From: Euwallacea fornicatus
Taxonomy: Eukaryota > Arthropoda > Insecta > Coleoptera > Curculionidae
DNA: 64,000 bases
Assembly (NCBI RefSeq): GCF_040115645.1
Contig: NC_089564.1
Location: 3,286,001 to 3,350,000 of the forward strand
Direction: 5' to 3'
The position numbers were made by a program, and so were the translations under genes. Below, piece after piece: positions 50,446 to 62,640 of this stretch (position 1 is its first letter; every line of letters starts with the position of its first letter). The notes beneath the pieces are model-generated. The model saw only the letters and a program-made list of their open reading frames with translations. It had not been told where the DNA came from and did no database searches.

Positions 50446-52869
50446 AGCTAAGATGCCGAGTTATAATATTAAGTAATAGATGGAATAAGCTTATCGGGGA
50501 ACTGCGTGCATCCAAACTGAGTTAGTTGACAATGAGCGGCTCTACTAAAATTTGTTTCAAATAAATTAAAAAAAAACCTTTTACGGGATTTGCGAAAGTT
50601 TGAGGTATCGTTTACGGTAATTTATTCCTAAGAGGTACAAAGTATCAGGTTGTAGAAAAGCAACCCAACGTTTCTAGCATTAACCTTTTCAGTATTTCTT
50701 TGTATATGTATAGGGTTCGCCGTTCGGAGCTGGCACAATCCGTATATGGAAAATTACAAGTTTAATGTACTTTGAAAGTTTGCAGTTTTGCTTTGTGAAA
50801 AGAACCTGACATAGTGAAAATATTTTCAACCTGGCATGACTTCCGGTTAAACCGGAAAGTGATCCTTAGCTAATTTTTTTCAATGGAAATAAGTTTTTTC
50901 CGAAAAAAACATCAATGTTATAATACAACATGGTATCGATCTTCAAATGTTTTTAATTTATTTTGATTTTTACCAATTTTTCAATACTTGTAGAGCTTTA
51001 TTAAAACTCAATTACGTATCAATAAAACAATTTGACATAAATTGATGAAATACACTTTAAATTGTAATTAACACATTTTTATTTTATTCACCGTTTTAAC
51101 TAGATTCCAATAAGGAGATGCACTGAATCAAAAACTGTGGTCATTGCTGTTTTTGAAGCCATTCTAGATGAACTAAAAACCATGCTCATATGGTTTATAT
51201 TAGTAGTTACAAAAAAACGTTTAATTAGCTTATGCTGAAATCTAAAAAATTTGAAAATAAAAATTTATTTAAATCAATGGTGTCTTCAATCGTGCCACTT
51301 GAGTCATTAGGGTTTCAACGTATTTCAAACAAACAAAACGTGTTATTTTTGTTTTGATTTTGCATAAAAGTACAACCTTAACTGCGGTACCAGAAAAATA
51401 AAATAAAATAAACAATGAGAGAACGAAGAAAAATATTTGAAAATGGTAAAAAAATGTATTGAAATTAAACATTTTTAAATTCAACATTCTTGTAGATGAA
51501 GGTCATAAGTATCAAAAATTAATATAAATTGAAAAAAACTATAAATTACTTTATACTGCGTAGATAATAGATACATTAACGCATCTTCAAGTAACTTGAT
51601 GTTTATTTTGTTTTTTTTTTATAATGTCAGGGTTATTCTGTAAAACAAAAATCCTAACTTCAAAAATATGTCAAATTTGTAATTTTTCATATACGAATTG
51701 TGTCAGTTCCCAGGCGAATCCCGTGTACATATGCAAGTTCCACATTGTGAGAGTGACATGCACTGGGTTTTTTTAGCTAATTAAAGTAAAACTTTCTTTC
51801 ATCATCTCATCTTGAACTTGTGGTATAATAAGTGGGTTTTAGAATTTACCAAAGTTCAGGATCACGAGCTGGAATATGGTTCGAGTTAGATCCTGCTTTT
51901 CTTCTAATTACTAGGTTGAAAGGGGGTTCCCTGACATTAGACTTGAAATTGCCTTATGTTTTTATTTTTTTACAGAGTGTTATATTTCCGAATGTCTTAT
52001 ATTATTCCCTTTATCAACGTTTTTAAAAGACACCCCGCAGAATAAAACTATTCAATATAGATTTCTTTGAGTGAACTCCTCTAACATTCCATTTATTGGT
52101 ATCATGGAGACTGCGGTTGTATTTTTGTTCTACCTTGTAACTTTTTCGTATTTATATAAAATATTTCGATTTCTTAACTAGTGTCAAATTCAATTTTTTT
52201 GTATCCTCTTAGTAAATCATGTATAAAAATTATTTTACTTTTTTAAATTGAAACTTTAGGTTCTTTGGAAATCTGAAACCTCTAGAGGTTCAAAAAGCTT
52301 TTGGGTTTAATGTGGAAACGCAATTTCAGATTGTTGTTCCTTTATAAAAACTTGTAGGAAAATCAGAAAATTCTTTTAACTGCGTGGCATTGGAAATATT
52401 TTACGCACCGTCTGGAGGTTAAAAACATCTAGCGGTAATCCATCAATCCTTTGCATTTATCTGATGAATCAGGAAAATCCTGGTTGCTTAAGTAAAGAGC
52501 CTTCAAAGAAATAACACTGAATATCAATTTTTTTGATATCAAAAAATTCACGACGAAAATAGGAGGTAATTATAATAAACTGTTAAAATAAAAGATGTAA
52601 AAAAATTGTGAAAAACCCCTGGGATTATGGTATGAATTAATATGCAAACCCAAAAGTCCTTTGGGAACAATATCAATTAAGTAATACGTATTCGGAGAAT
52701 TTCTTACGTGAATCATACAGAAAAGCGAGAGAATTCTAAGAAACACTTGGGTTTATAGATTTTTCATTTTTGTACATTAATCGGCTTATTATATTATTAT
52801 ATTATACTTTCAAGGGGAGCTTTTATTTAATGACTATTCCTGTGATCTAGATCTGTTTCTGTTTTAACT

Positions 52870-53165
52870 TGAGAGTCTGTGTCCTCCATTTTACCAATTT
52901 TGATAATGCTGCTTTCTGTCGTATTTTAGAAATAATTTCAGTACCTAAAATGTCGTTGTAACTGCCTTCAGCTAATTTTATTTCAATTCCAGTGTTCAGG
53001 AATCGTATTAAAGATTACAAAGCAGATTTCCAAGAAGTTATAAATATAATCTTTGGAGATTTGTGTGCTTCGGTCCCATGCTTCGATTGTGAATACAAAT
53101 GACTTTTCCGAATTTAGGTATACTTAAAGATCCCTTCCTCCCTTCTATTATTGGTTTAAGAACAT
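52870..53165 (+). repeat. Dispersed repeat family B, copy 2
   Basis: The ordered blocks shared with 50110-50445 are CCTAAAATGT, AAAGCAGATTTCCAAGAAGT, TTCGGTCCCATGCTTC and CCGAATTTAGGTA. The copies lie 2.5 kb apart in the same orientation within retn intron 2. Confidence 0.6.
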
Positions 53166-54519
53166 GTTGCCGACACAAACTACTAATTAAAAACTAGAAT
53201 TAAGGAAATGACTAAAATTTGGTTAACAAAATCTTTCTTGGTAAGCTTTCATTTATGAAAGAAGAGAGGAAATTGTTTTGTACTTAGATAATACGAAGTA
53301 GGAAAAGATGCGCTTATACATATACGTACATCGAATCGTGTAAGAGGTTTTTGGAAAGTCTTTAATCTTTCTCTGAATTTTAAACAATTTTTCTTTGTAT
53401 CATGAAGCAACGGCACTTTCATCAGCCTCAAATTTTTGAAAATTTTGTAATAATTATTCGATTAAGAACGAGTCACAGGCACTTTAAAAAGACAAAATTT
53501 TGGTAAATAAATCCGAATGAAAGACACTTCACATGCGTTGCTGTAAACGTGAAGGAATGTTTGGTCTGTCTCTATCGTAAAATTTTGAACTGAAAAAAAA
53601 GATTACTTTATATTATTCAATAACTGCTCAGCGTTGCAAAAATGAACCGATTTTATATCTCTTGGAAGACCCCAACCCAAGATCATTATGCTGAGAGTGA
53701 AAAGTTGAATTGTTGCTTTTATTTTTTTAATTGTACAAAGATTTTTTCTTAGAAGTGTAAGTATACAATTTGCCTCCATTTTTCTTTTAAGTCTGGATGA
53801 GGGTTTTTTCCTTTCCTGCTTTTCATGAAAAAAAAGAGGAATCTGAAAGTTTTTTGAAAAGCTCAAGATATTTTCAAATAAAAACAGGTTGTTGAGTTCT
53901 AATAAATTTGTAATGTTAACGTTAAAGGATTACTTAAAGGGGGCCAAAACAGCATGGCGAGGGGTAGTTCCCGCTAGAATTTGGTTAATTATTAATATTA
54001 CGGGGATTGACACGTCTGGGTGTTACAAGAATAAACTGAAAATCTATCACAGTTTTGCAATTTATGCGCAATTATTGTATTGAAAAAAGTTAAGTAAATT
54101 ATTGGCATTGATGAGGTTCGGTTTTGACCATTTAGAGTTTACAAGAGTATATTGGAGTTAAATTCATTCTTAGAATAATCGTAAAATGTTTCGGACTCTA
54201 CAATTAAGTCTACAAGTAAGAAAGACATTTTTTGGCTAATTTAACAAATTTGGGGAATTTTAATATTCTTAGATCAACAGATTTTTTAAAGGAATTTCCA
54301 AAAATTACACACAAAAAATCAAATGGTTGTCGGTGTGGTTTATTAATAAAAAATAAATGTATCCAGTTTTTTTCTCTCTTGGAACTTTGCGAAAAGTCAG
54401 AAAATTCGAATTTTTCGTAAATATGCAAAAACTTGATAAAATGTCTGGGCGTTGAAAATTCACTGAAAATAAAATTATTGGACATCCAATAATCTAGCTC
54501 AAAAATTTCCTTGTAGAAA

Positions 54520-54555
54520 CCATGGAAATTCCATGTTCATGGAATTTCATAGTTG
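54520..54555. repeat. Small nested inverted repeats
   Basis: CCATGGAAATTCCATG is followed immediately by TTCATGGAATTTCATAG, giving alternative hairpins around a CATGGAA core. No function is apparent. Confidence 0.5.
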
Positions 54556-55515
54556 GAAAATTCTGCTCAGTTGATGCAAAAGTACTGAAATTTATTTTCC
54601 AAATTATATAATCCTTTTATTCTACGTTACTTTTTTCGATAAAAATTCCTTAATATTTGGAAGTGCCATAGATATTTCTGAAATTATAAGGCTTTCGGCA
54701 GAAGTTCGGCTTTTAAAAGCTCTCAGAATTCTCTTAAACGCGAAGAAATTGATTTTTAGAGTCATCAAATTGGTAAAAAAAATATATTGACTAATTCCAT
54801 TGGTCAGAGATTTCGTTTGGTGGTGAGACTGAAGGAAAGGGAATTATGCGATCGTGGACGTAATCTGAGGCCCGAAGTCAGATGCAATACAAGTGAAACT
54901 TTGAAAATTTTGCTAAATGGCTCTTTTATTCCAAACTGTTAGTTTTAGCGAAAGATGAAAAACAAGACTGTTCTGGTGGGGGGCAAGATCCAGGAAATTC
55001 ATCTAAATTATCTAAAACTTACTCTACTACTAGCCGGCTATTTTATGCGATTGCATGGTTTGCACTGAATATTTCAAAATCCCTCAAAACGAGAGCAAAA
55101 TAATTAATATAAAGAACTTATAATTTCTTCCTGAACTACTACTATAAATCAGTTTGATGGTCGTTTACCTTTCGCACTACGCATCCACAACTGCATATGC
55201 AAATGGCAAACCAGCAAAATTGCCTATTCTAACCGCAGGGCGAATAAAGGCCAATCGAGAAATTAATCTTGATCAGTTAATAGCTTTTGTCTCTCGATGA
55301 TATAGTGGCCGCAAATATTAATATCTGTCTGAAGCATCGATAAATTTCTGACAATAAAATGCTCGGCATGTGATACGGGATTTGAATTCCTCCTTGACAG
55401 CATCCATTGATTTGTTTTCGGTTCGATTTTATCATCGCTGTGTTACGTGGCATGCCACGGAGTCCTTAAACACTATTGCAGCATTAAAGATTCAATGCAT
55501 CTTTACTTGTTTCAG

Positions 55516-55746
55516 GACGACTTCGAAAACCAAAGAAACCAATTGAGTTACTCCATGAACAGTCGTCCACAGGAGGCAATCCAGTTCCCAGTTCCATTCC
55601 CCTTTCCCCATCCCGCTACCGCATTTCTACCCCCCTTGGCACCCCCACCTCAGCCCCCCTCTTCGGGAAGTTCACACTCCTCAGAAGGAAGTGCGTCGTC
55701 ACAGCACAACTGGTCTTTCGAGGAACAATTCAAACAGGTGCGTCAG
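55516..55746 (+). CDS. retn: retained/dead ringer (ARID3 family) coding exon 3, entering the ARID domain
   Basis: Acceptor CTTGTTTCAG ends at 55515. The exon encodes 77 residues, phase 0 at both ends: a polar start (DDFENQRNQLSYSMNSRPQE), a proline-rich stretch (residues about 25-48), a Ser/Gly/His linker, and at residues 65-77 NWSFEEQFKQVRQ. WSFEEQFKQ is the beginning of the extended ARID (BRIGHT-type) domain of the ARID3/dead ringer family and identifies the gene. The donor is CAG|GTAAGA at 55747, but CAG|GTGCGT at 55738 is also usable and keeps the frame. The remaining ARID helices and the C-terminal REKLES region are not in the window. Confidence 0.9.
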
Positions 55747-56722
55747 GTAAGAGATATAATAGTGTGGTTATGGTCAAATGGTTGCAAAACGCTAAGTAGG
55801 AGAGGATGGATTTGTTACGGAGGACAATAATGCTGGCGGTTTTCCAGAGATAAAGCGCGATCATAAAACGTATCAAAATATTATTAAAATAAATGAAAGC
55901 ATTTCGGTGGACAAGATCCAACTGTATACGCGTTGTAAAGTCTTAATTCATCAAATGATAGTTCCTTTGATACTGAATTAACGATGTAAGTAACTTTGAT
56001 CTGTGCCGGCCGTATAAACAAACCGGGATCGGCGGCAAACGTAAGAAAACAAAGGATTTTATTTCACAAAGCTCGGGGGATTCATTGCGTTTTAATCTAC
56101 GTGTCCACTTGTATATACCATAAAATGTTACTTGATTAAGAAGCTGTCCGCTGTTGAGGAAGTTGTGGATTTTCCCGCCATTGACGTCGGTTGAAGTAGA
56201 AGAGGATCAAGCACTGTCCAGAGAGAGCAGTTAGTATCGCCTCAAAATTAGCTGAAAAACTATGTGAATGTGCCTCAAACGAAAGGAAGGAGCTTATAAA
56301 AGTCTGGAAACACATTGGAAACGATCGTTTCTTGTCCTATGGTTTTTCTCCTTTTGGCGAATTTTCCAAAAACAATAGAAAAAAAGTCGTTTTTGCTCGA
56401 TTTTGGCGCGGTTTAGAGCAGGTGTTCAGTCAGTGGTAGTCACTGCAGAACTAGGACAATTAGATAATAAGAAGTATTTCAATACAATTACAGAAGGAGT
56501 GGGTTTTTTACCTTTCCCTGTAAATTACAATTCCAATTCCCTACATTTACAGAGTGAGGTTGCACAAGTACAATTACAAATAATGTCGTTTTTACGTTTG
56601 TACATGTCTGCAAACTGAATTCCTAGGTACATTACGATGCTACTTGCCACAAATAAATGCAAACACAAATACATATCAAATCTTCAGATGAGTCTTCACG
56701 AAAAGGAACATTTCCCTGGGCC

Positions 56723-56746
56723 CTCTACTCTCAGCCGAGAGTAGAG
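56723..56746. repeat. 10-bp perfect hairpin
   Basis: CTCTACTCTC and GAGAGTAGAG flank a 4-nt loop AGCC in a locally GC-richer stretch of retn intron 3. Confidence 0.7.
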
Positions 56747-56898
56747 AGGCACGATTGACGGCCGACTGTTTTTATGTCGGTGTCCCGTTAGTTCCTACAA
56801 TGCAGCTAGAGTTTTTTCATAAATATTTAAAAGATTTAAGGAACTTGCTTTATGATCATACATATCAGTAATTATATAATGTATTATATAACCTTATA

Positions 56899-57775
56899 CA
56901 TAGATCACCAAAAGTTCCGCATAAATTCATTAAAAACTGAAAAAAATATTTTTCATGAAAATACTGAAACACGTTAAATATTGTTTTTTGTTGCGCATAT
57001 TTCGACGTAACAGACTTGTATACAGAGTTGCCGATGTAGTCCACAAATGTACTTTTTCATTATTTTTTCCCCTTGAACCCCATCTATTTGTTAACGTTTT
57101 TGTGTTATTTAAAACATTCTGAACAATATTTTTAATAACACACTCACGTCTAAATTCACCAGTTGTTGAAATATTTGCATAATATAGAAATTCGAGTGGT
57201 GTGCTAGATCGCCCCACCTCACCCTTATGGAATTTTTTTGACGGGGTTATCTGAAACGTAGGGTGCATTTAAATAGGCCCAACAATGCGCAAAAGTTAAA
57301 AAATCAAATTAGTCAAGATGCTCAACAAATGCCTCCTCGAGTGATAAGAAAAGTTCTCGAGGAATTTGAGTTGTGGCTTGTTGATTGTTAGGTTTGGGCT
57401 AGGTCAACGGTGCCCAGTTCGGACATCGAATACATTAGATTATAGTAGTTTATATGGTCAAATTTTAAATATCAACAATTCTATCGTTATTTCAATTTTT
57501 CGTAAATGTTTTCGAACTGTGTTTGATTTAGACGCAGTAAAATATTTTACATGAAATAATTTTAGAACTTTTCAAAAAACTCAAAAACTTCATAATATAC
57601 ATGGGGTTTCATAAGAAAAAAAAAGCACATTTATCTACGACATGGACGACTCTGTATACATGTTTGTTAAAAATGCTCAACTAAAAACAATATTTAATGT
57701 GTTCCAGCATTTTCATGAAAAATATTTCCCTCAATTTTTAACGACATCATGCTTTGCGACTTTAGACCCTCTATG
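56899..57775 (+). mobile_element. Decayed Tc1/mariner-type element with about 170-bp TIRs
   Basis: The left arm (56899-about 57070) and right arm (about 57598-57775) are inverted copies sharing AATATTTTTCATGAAAAT, TTAAATATTGTTTTT and TGTATACAGAGT blocks. A transposase C-terminal remnant lies between them on the plus strand; the rest of the coding region is deleted. Confidence 0.85.
57206..57391 (+). pseudogene. Transposase C-terminal fragment
   Basis: The frame reads RSPHLTLMEFF, a stop where Leu-Trp is expected, then RGYLKRRVHLNRPNNAQKL and QMPPRVIRKVLEEF. This is the last catalytic block and C-terminal tail of a mariner-superfamily transposase. The usual SPDL..MD has become SPHL..ME, so the final catalytic Asp is lost as well. 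Confidence 0.75.
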
Positions 57776-58133
57776 TGTAACAAAGTATAGGAGAGGAGGA
57801 CACTCAGGGAGTGGCGACTGGAGGTTCTTTTTCATCTACGAGTTCAGGTACCTTTTGACTCTTGACTTTCCTCGATTGTCAATTAGTTTAGGATGCTGCG
57901 CGTGCCATCAAAACTTCAATTAACATCTCTCTATAACAACGCAGGCAGAAACGGTTTTATGCAAACTTATGTACTGCACTGAAATGTATGCCTAGTTGCT
58001 CCTCTAATTTATTGCTTTTAGCATCGTGATATAGTATTGGTAATTGCATTTGTTAATAATAATAATAAATTGTACAAATTGCAAATAGTTTACCCTAAGG
58101 ATTCAAAGGAATAATTGTCCGGCACCTACATAC

Positions 58134-58230
58134 AGGGTCTACCATTGAAAATTTCGCACCGGGATTATTTTGAACTACGCGCGCAGTATTAGAAATTGCC
58201 AGCACACGTCGATTTGGTTTTCGAGGGGGC
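58134..58230. mobile_element. Transposon end remnant
   Basis: TACAGGGTCTACCATTGAAA begins with the terminus style of other elements in the window, followed by a CpG-bearing stretch. No matching opposite end was found within the next few kilobases. Confidence 0.35.
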
Positions 58231-61200
58231 ACATTTTAGCCTTAAATGCAGATTCACCAAAACCACCTCTTTAGCAGGGGCCCATTTAACCTTATAATCT
58301 AAATCGGCACTATGGGTCGAGTGACACTTCGTTCGACAGGGTTTTTAGCTCCGATTATCAGAGTACAATTTTCATTCAGTTTTCGATGCATCGAAGTCAC
58401 ATTGAAACATGAGCAAAGTTCATACATCGAAAACCATCGACATTTTTGGGAGTTTTCATTCGAATTGTATTATTGCCGAATAAATCTGCAAAAGTGGATG
58501 ATCTTAGATGCAAATTTGATAACTTTAAAGTGAAAATGTTTTACACACGGACTCTTCGAACATCGTTGCAATCTGCTCAGCCCGTGCCTGCTTTAAAATT
58601 CGTTGATTACATTGGTTTGTTACTTAACAGGTGATCTGAAATTGGCTCAGATTACATCCTGGCAATCAGAATGAAAAAACCTTTTCAAATAAGGTATCAC
58701 TCAATCTGTAACGCCATTTGAAGTTCTAACGTTGAGTGCACTCCCGCGAAGGGGCTCATTTCCTAGGAGTAAGATTCAAAGTTTAATATTTGCAAAGTCG
58801 CGTTTAAACCATTTTAAGTTGCACACTATACGTTTAGTGCTACATTAAAATTATTTAAATTTTTAACTGGAAGCAGATTTCCTTGTGAAGTCCGAATTTA
58901 GAACCAACTGACACATTTCGTAGTTGCCAACGGGAGAAGGAGGCAGGTATATGCAGTTGTGTTACCTGCCTGTAGAATATGTATATTTAAAATTTAGCCA
59001 AGTAATCGTGAATAAACTATTCAGTTTAAGTCTACTTCAGTAGACCATCCCTTTTCATTTTCGGAATTTCCACCAAATGCCGCGTCAGTTCACTTTTATT
59101 CCCAGAATATTCTTCTTTTGCCACTTTTTATGGCTTCAGTTTCTTAAGTAACCTGGCCCATGTTCAACAATATGGCCGTCTGAACTAACTCCTAATAATA
59201 GAGAGTAAGCGCAAATCAAAATAGAATTGAAAATAATCAAAAATAAACCGCCTCACTTCAGTTCTCCGATAGGAAAATCTAGAGGCGGTTTAGTGATGAT
59301 ATCCTTACTCATCTTATTTAAAGTCGATGTTCTTACTCGGGTTACCAATTGTTGCTGTGCTCGCTCATGTTACTCATTGCTGATGCTGTTCCTGTGCCAT
59401 CCACGTTTTCACGTTGCGTTGCAGCCAGCTCACTACGTGCCACGAAGGTTCTTCACAACTCCATCCATAAAAATTTCAATCAACACCACACGAAATGCGA
59501 AGTATCTATGCTTATTCCAGTGCAAGGCTGAAACATAATCGACGTTTTATTACGAATTTATAGCGGTGCAAGAATTCGAAGTATTGCTAATTTAGTCATA
59601 ACACGGAGTTGTTTTAATCGATAAATCGCGGAATAATGTCTGTTTTGAAAGCCCCCAGACTAAATCATTAATCCAAAACCGCCAATCGTCACGATTTAGC
59701 ACCGATCCGAAGAAAGGATTGACGCCTCTATCAGGTTACACCACTATTTTGCCTACTCATGTTGCACTGTTAATTTGATAGTTTGTGACCAGCAACATTG
59801 TTTCAGCTCTGAATCGTGTATAATACGTTGGAAAATCTATTTAAAACTATAACGATTTATTTAAGGGCGCACATGTTTCTGTGAAATGCCTTTCCAATGG
59901 ACCTTTCGCCCCCAAATGAATGAGGGATATTAAACTACTCAAGGACACGACATTGAGATAGCTCACCCCCATGACATTTCCAGAAATAGGCAAATGCTCC
60001 CTAATATTGTCCTATTTTGGACTTTTTGACATTCGTGATCGATTAAACTGGGGGTCTTCAAAACTAATGCACTCATTTGCCGAAAACTTAACGCGTTTAC
60101 CCTGTTTGATCAGGACTTAAGAACTTTTCGGGCTAAATTTAGAGACACGGTTATGGCGGTAATTTATATGCATTTTCGTTTTGGGGGTTTTCCAGCCAAA
60201 ATATCATGGAAACTGGAATTATGGGATTTGAAAGAGTTATGCTGATGGACATGGACCTAAAAGCGTGTTTTTTGGAATAGAGATTACGCACGTTTTTATT
60301 TTAACTGCAGACATGGCTCTGGTGGCATTAATAACCTTTTGTGTCCGGTCACCATGCTACACAAAAGTTAAAATGATATTATGATTTGATATTTTTATAG
60401 CTTTTTAATCTGATTTATGGTTATTAAGAATTAGCACTAAGGAGATTTACCGACAAAGATTACTCCACGCAAAAGTGCTACATTATAAGTTTTAGGACCT
60501 ACGTTTAGGAACGTTATAGTCGAACCACTAAAACTTTGTTACTGGAAATATGTAGACTTAAAATGCCATATTATGGCTCTAATCCCAGACATTATAATGA
60601 AAAAATACGTTTGATTTAAACCATAAAAAAACACAAGAATATTAAACGTGTTTTATGGCTGCAAAGTCGTACATCATTTATTAAACGTTTTCCGTTTTTA
60701 ATGTGCTTTAAATCCTGTCATTAAATAATGTCATTTAATATTTTATTTCTATAAAGTTTATGTAGAGTGCCATAAAACCATAGTAGATTTCAATGGAAAT
60801 GTTAAAATTACGATCATTTCCAGTCGCTATACAAACTGCGTTTTTTTGTGTTTTGGTGGTTTTTACGAGTGCTGTGAATTAAATTCGTCAAATCGAGTCA
60901 TCTCAATCAGCTTCTAGTGCTACAGGGAAGCTGAGGTCGATTCTTTCTAGTTTGTGGTGGTTGCTGGTCCATTGGTCCGTTTCGATGCTTCACAGGGCTT
61001 TAGATTTAGTTAATTTTTTAGAAGTCAAAAAACCGGCATGATTTTCACGAGAATTGCTAACTGTTTGCGTAGTCTAAATTACGATTTGGGGTCTCACATC
61101 AGTGTGACGTCACTGTTTTCTTCTTGTTCGAGCTAGTTTAACTTTATAATCTTATTATCTCTTTTGATGTCAATTTTTGCTCAATTTGGGCAATGTGGCA

Positions 61201-61250
61201 ATGTTCGCAACAAGAACTGGAAGGAGATCGGAAACTTTCCCAAATAAATA

Positions 61251-61945
61251 CAGGGTTGCTCGTATTAAACTATGCACTTTAAAAGACAAATGAAAATCTT
61301 TTAATCAAAGCAGAAAAAATAGTCATTGAACTAACAGACAGCTAATTCTGTGTAATTAATTATTAATTTAGATAACTTTTCAATTTTTAAATTCAATTTT
61401 ATCTTCCGAATGCCCTTCGTCAATTTCAATACGATTTTGAATTTTAAGTTCAAAATTTTGTATTGCCCGGTGAAGTAGATCTGAATCTATTCTTGCAGTT
61501 TTGTTTCAAATCCTCAGTTTTAGCCCCGGAATTGTTGCTACACCACCCAAAACGACGACTTTTGGACCGTGGAGTTTTCTGGTAAACATTTCGCGAAAAT
61601 TTGCACGTCAATGATGAATCAAAATTAAAAGTATAATTGTTTTAGAACTACTCACTTTGATTATCAACTTCGATCTTAACAAAATTGATGAATTTTTTTT
61701 CATGGATCAAAACCAACATGGAGTCCTGCTTCGCCAAGTAACGTAAAATTTTGAACTTAGCATTCAAAATTGTATTGAAGTGTATGGAGGGCATATGGAA
61801 GATATGATTTTTAAAAATTGAACAGTTATCTAAATTAATAATTAATATCAGAGCTATATGTTAGTCCAATAGAAGATTTTTCGACTTTGATCAGAAAGTT
61901 TCCATTTGCATTTTGAAGTATATAATTTAATATAGGGGAGCCTGT
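61251..61945. mobile_element. 695-bp foldback MITE with about 240-bp TIRs
   Basis: The left arm (61251-about 61490) and right arm (about 61706-61945) align as inverted copies throughout. Shared blocks include TTAATTATTAATTTAGATAA, CAATTTTTAAA and AGTTCAAAATTTT. The ends are CAGGGTTGCTCGTATTAAA and, inverted, CAGGCTCCCCTATATTAAA. There is no coding sequence; about 215 bp of unpaired middle remains. Confidence 0.88.
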
Positions 61946-62640
61946 CCGCGATTTTTTGAATTGATACTGAGCGCGTTTCTCTCGCTCTAAGTCCAACGCC
62001 GCGCAGAGCAGATTTTGGCGTGCTTCACATGGTACACTGCAAAGTTTTTCTGGTCGCATATTGCTGTTTGTTTCAAAATTTAAATTTACCGACCCCTGAA
62101 GCAACTTAAAGAACTTTTGTGTTTTCATCAAAGTAAATGAAGCCATCAACATTGTAGGTTTTTTATTTAATTTGAGCATGGAAACACACTCTATTTACTG
62201 AAGAAATTTAGAAAGTTCGAACAAAAAAATGAACAGGAGTGATGAGGGTACTAACCGTCTCCATCACGGCAATAAGGTTTTATTTGTTTCGATAAGTTCC
62301 AGTTTATTCTTTGATGTTTACCGCTTCGAATGGAAACATGCAACATAACGGGACATTTGCTTTTTGTTGCAATAACAAGAAGATACATATTGGAACATGC
62401 AGGAAAATTTTAATAAACATGGGAAAGAAACATAAAAGTTCAGCTATGTTGTTTTTGTGGATAAACCGTATAACTGAACAAGTGCGGTTTACAGCTCTTG
62501 TAGTCCGGCAGATAACGGCGTATTTTCGGTAGCGATTTTACTCTCATATCGAGTGTTCTTTTCAAGAGGCTTAATAGTGCATAAGTTTTAGTTATGAAAA
62601 ATGCCGTTTTAGAACGTGCTTTAAGAAGTTCTGGTCTTTA

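Larger units (their letters stand above)
49625..55515 (+). other. retn: retn intron 2 (5.9 kb)
   Basis: GTAAGC to TTGTTTCAG. AT-rich. It contains two same-orientation copies of repeat family B (about 50110-50445 and 52870-53165) and no further exon that I can see. Confidence 0.7.
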
